Assembly (NCBI GenBank): GCA_041612035.1
Contig: JBFILX010000026.1
Coordinates: 1 to 16,904, forward strand
Direction: 5' to 3'
Source of the DNA: SZUA-320 sp041612035
GTDB lineage: Bacteria; Gemmatimonadota; Gemmatimonadetes; Gemmatimonadales; GWC2-71-9
Length of the DNA: 16,904 nt
Within the stretch, counting starts at the first letter, position 1. The number at the start of each line of letters is the position of its first letter. Below, in pieces: positions 15,173-16,904 of the stretch. The translations under genes and the position numbers were made by a program. The notes under the pieces were generated by a model. The model was not told where the DNA came from, ran no database searches, and saw only the letters and a program-made list of their open reading frames with translations.

Positions 15173-15736
15173 ATGACCCGTTCGTTCCTGCTGCTGGCCG
15201 CCGGCATCGCGCTCGTCGCGGGACCGGCCGGGGCCCAGCAGCCGCAGGCCCTCACGCCCCTCACGGTTGGGAGCGTGGCGCCCGCGTTCACCCTCCCCTC
15301 CGCCACCCGCGACGGGGTGGGGAAGCCGGTGAGCCTGGCGGACTTCGCGGGCCATACCGTGGTGATCGCGTTCTTCTACCGCGCCAGGACTGGCGGCTGA
15401 ACGATCCAAATGGACGCGTACCGTGATCAGTACGCGACGCTGTTCAAGGGTGGCCAGGGCGTGACCCTGCTCGCCATCAGCACCGATCCCGACACCGCCC
15501 TCGCCTCGTGGGCGAAGGACAAGGATTACCCCTGGATCTTCCTGAGTGACGCGGAGGCCAAAGTGGGAACGCGGTACGGGGCGGCGATTCCGGCCCGGCG
15601 GCTCACCAACCGGAGCCTGTTCGTCATCGCGCCGGACGGCACCGTCGCCCACGTGATGGCGCCCTTCCGCGAGGTGGACGCCAGCGCCTACCGCGACCTG
15701 GGTGCCGCCATCGACAAGGTGGTGGCGGGGAGGTAG
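15173..15736 (+). CDS. Secreted selenocysteine-containing peroxiredoxin (AhpC/TSA-type), in-frame UGA read as Sec
   Basis: A thioredoxin-fold peroxidase expected to reduce peroxides outside the cytoplasm. The frame runs from ATG 15173 (strong Shine-Dalgarno) through one TGA at 15398-15400 to TAG 15734-15736, 187 residues if TGA is decoded. Residues 1-21 are a signal peptide (MTRSFLLLAAG, cleavage after AGA). Then LTVGSVAPAFTLPS, SLADFAGHTVVIAFFY, and RARTGG-Sec76-TIQMDAYRDQY: Thr73 and Sec76 form TxxU, where Prx/BCP proteins have TxxC. Downstream, GVTLLAISTDPD and the segment LTNRSLFVIAPDGTV, with Arg147 as likely active-site arginine, complete the fold. There is no cysteine anywhere, so no resolving Cys. 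The usual proline of PxxxTxxC is Tyr69. TGA is an ordinary stop in the neighbouring genes, so recoding must be local; the hairpin at 15398-15446 provides a SECIS candidate. The alternative, a cysteine-to-stop nonsense mutation, is less likely because both halves are intact in one frame. Confidence 0.85.
15398..15446 (+). promoter_or_regulatory. Candidate bacterial SECIS hairpin for UGA(Sec)
   Basis: The RNA starting at the UGA can fold back on itself. UGAAC (15398-15402) pairs with GUUCA (15442-15446), extended by a G-U pair (15403 with 15441). After an asymmetric internal loop, CGCGUAC (15415-15421) pairs perfectly with GUACGCG (15430-15436), closing an 8-base apical loop CGUGAUCA (15422-15429). 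The loop begins 21 bases after the UGA and has G in its second position followed by U. That fits what is known of bacterial SECIS elements: immediately 3' of the UGA, apical loop about 16-37 bases away, G in the first two loop bases. The codons here include CGT, GAT and CAA with A/T third positions, which are uncommon in this GC-rich window. Fold found by eye, not by energy calculation. Confidence 0.75.
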
Positions 15737-15748
15737 TCGGCGGACGGC

Positions 15749-16904
15749 TCAGGCGCGCAACGCGCGGCCCAGGGCCTCGAGGGTCGGTTCGATCCGGAGC
15801 GGCCGGTTTGCCCAGATGGGCGCCGGCCGCTTCGTCTGGTGGGTCTCGATCAGGATGCCCGGGTCCTTCAGCACGTGGCCGGTGAGCACCGCCACCACGC
15901 GGTCCTCCGCCCGGACCACTCCCTCCCGCACCAGCTGGCGGAGCCCGGCCAGGCTGGCGGCGCTCGCCGGCTCGCAGCCCACCCCCGCCGCGTCGATCGC
16001 CGCCTTGGCCTCGAGGATGGCGTCGTCCGACACGGCGATGACCACGCCGTCGGTGTCGCGGATGCTGCGCACCGCCCGCTCCCACGAGGCCGGGTTCCCG
16101 ATCCGGATCGCCGTGGCCACCGTCTCCGCCCGGACCGGCTGGCGGGTGCGGAACCCGTCCTGGAAGCCGCGGGCGAAGGGGGCCGCGCCCGCCGCCTGCA
16201 CCGCCGCGAGCCGAGGCAGCCGCGTGATCAGGCCGAGGTCGCGGGCCTCGGTGAGCGCCTTCCCGAAGGCCGCCGTGTTGCCGAGGTTGCCGGCCGGCAG
16301 CACGATCCACTCGGGCGGGTCCCAGCCCAGCTGCTGCAGCAGCTCGAGGACGATCGTCTTCTGTCCCTCCAGCCGGAACGGGTTGATCGAATTGAGCAGG
16401 TAGACCCCGTGTTCCCGGCCGGCGTCCTCCAGCAGCCGGAGGCAGTCGTCGAAGTCGCCCCCCACCATCAGGGTGCGGGCGCCGTAGGCCAGCGCCTGGG
16501 CCATCTTGCCGAGCGCCACCGCCCCGTCGGGAATGAGCACCACCGCCGGGATCCCGGCCTGGGCCGCGTAGGCTGCGAGCGACGCCGACGTGTTCCCGGT
16601 GGAGGCGCAGCCCACCGCCGTCGCGCCGATCCGCCGCGCGTGCGTCACCCCCACCGTCATCCCGCGGTCCTTGAACGACCCGGTCGGGTTGTGGCCTTCA
16701 TGCTTGAACAGCACGCCCTCGAGGCCCGCCCACCGGTCCAGCGCCGGCCGGTGCAGCACCGGCGTGTTCCCTTCGGGGTGGCTCACCAGTTCGTCCACCT
16801 CGGCCGAAGGGAGCACCACCTCGCGGAACCGCCAGACCCCGGAGGCGACCACGCCGGGGCGGGTGCAGCAGCGGGTGAGGAACCGCGCCCGGAGCCCCTC
16901 CGCG
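15749..16904 (-). CDS. thrC: Threonine synthase (PLP-dependent), 5' end beyond the window
   Basis: Converts O-phospho-L-homoserine to L-threonine and phosphate, the last step of threonine synthesis. Recognisable fold-type II PLP-enzyme motifs: GNTPVLH, the HEGHNPTGSFKDRGM block with the PLP lysine (residue 61 counted from GTG 16852), ASTGNTSASLAAYAAQAG, LLNSINPFRLEGQKT, LPAGNLGNTAAFGKAL and CEPASAASLAGL near the C-terminus. The frame is still open at the right edge (reading AEGLRARFLTRCC upstream of the GTG), and threonine synthases of this type usually have more sequence before GVWRF, so the true start is probably outside. The GTG at 16852 would be a 367-residue alternative. The gene converges on the peroxiredoxin gene with 12 bases between stops; no terminator hairpin is evident. 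A threonine dehydratase is a less likely reading, since the SINPFR and GVWRFRE regions are threonine-synthase-like. Confidence 0.9.
   Translation of the reverse strand, partial: AEGLRARFLTRCCTRPGVVASGVWRFREVVLPSAEVDELVSHPEGNTPVLHRPALDRWAGLEGVLFKHEGHNPTGSFKDRGMTVGVTHARRIGATAVGCASTGNTSASLAAYAAQAGIPAVVLIPDGAVALGKMAQALAYGARTLMVGGDFDDCLRLLEDAGREHGVYLLNSINPFRLEGQKTIVLELLQQLGWDPPEWIVLPAGNLGNTAAFGKALTEARDLGLITRLPRLAAVQAAGAAPFARGFQDGFRTRQPVRAETVATAIRIGNPASWERAVRSIRDTDGVVIAVSDDAILEAKAAIDAAGVGCEPASAASLAGLRQLVREGVVRAEDRVVAVLTGHVLKDPGILIETHQTKRPAPIWANRPLRIEPTLEALGRALRA

Noticed and set aside
15173..15400. Peroxiredoxin as a pseudogene (nonsense mutation)
   Set aside because: Kept only as an alternative: single stop, no other damage on either side, stop exactly at the catalytic residue, a SECIS-like hairpin at the right distance and a strong ribosome-binding site all favour Sec decoding.
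11131..15426. 1431-codon + strand open frame antisense to glgP, glgA and ettA
   Set aside because: Shadow frame of high-GC coding DNA: the opposite strand has textbook glgP/ettA motifs, while this frame is low-complexity Arg/Gly/Pro/Val-rich with no recognisable domain.
15410..15736. Independent small gene starting at ATG 15410 (MDAYRDQY...)
   Set aside because: No Shine-Dalgarno before it, it lacks the first strands and the active site of the thioredoxin fold, and it is in the same frame as the upstream half; it is the C-terminal part of the selenoprotein.
15737..15748. Terminator between the peroxiredoxin and threonine synthase genes
   Set aside because: Only 12 bases, no convincing stem and no T-run.

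Overview
The window is a very GC-rich (about 70% by eye), tightly packed bacterial chromosome segment with long antisense open frames typical of high-GC DNA. Gene content (hut genes with a Tat-exported amidase, GH57 glycogen enzymes, agmatine degradation enzymes, a threonine synthase) would fit a soil or sediment Gemmatimonadota or a similar high-GC phylum. That placement is inference. No mobile element, CRISPR array, tRNA or rRNA gene was seen, and no stretch longer than about 130 bases lacks a gene.

Left part, + strand (1-4023): the 3' end of urocanate hydratase (hutU), imidazolonepropionase (hutI), and a Tat-exported amidase-signature hydrolase whose ATG overlaps the hutI stop. This looks like one histidine-degradation transcript with an unusual exported amidase attached.

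Middle, - strand (15042 down to 4037): seven genes in one direction with gaps of -20 to +40 bases, read in the order ettA (ABC-F translation throttle), glgP (glucan phosphorylase), glgA (glycogen synthase), a GH57 branching enzyme, a second GH57 protein with a DUF3536-type architecture, aguB (N-carbamoylputrescine amidase) and aguA (agmatine deiminase). The first five form a glycogen synthesis and mobilisation unit headed by an energy-sensing ribosome factor. The last two convert agmatine to putrescine via N-carbamoylputrescine.

Right part: a 130-base divergent intergenic region with several inverted repeats, then a + strand secreted peroxiredoxin (15173-15736), then a convergent threonine synthase (- strand, running off the window end).

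The most notable item is the peroxiredoxin. Its reading frame is interrupted by one in-frame TGA (15398-15400) exactly where the peroxidatic cysteine of the TxxC motif belongs. The same frame continues intact to a TAG. The bases starting at the TGA fold into a two-part hairpin with the geometry of a bacterial SECIS element. I read it as a selenoprotein: an exported 187-residue peroxiredoxin with one selenocysteine (Sec76) and no cysteine at all. A conventional annotation would split it into two useless fragments or call it a pseudogene.
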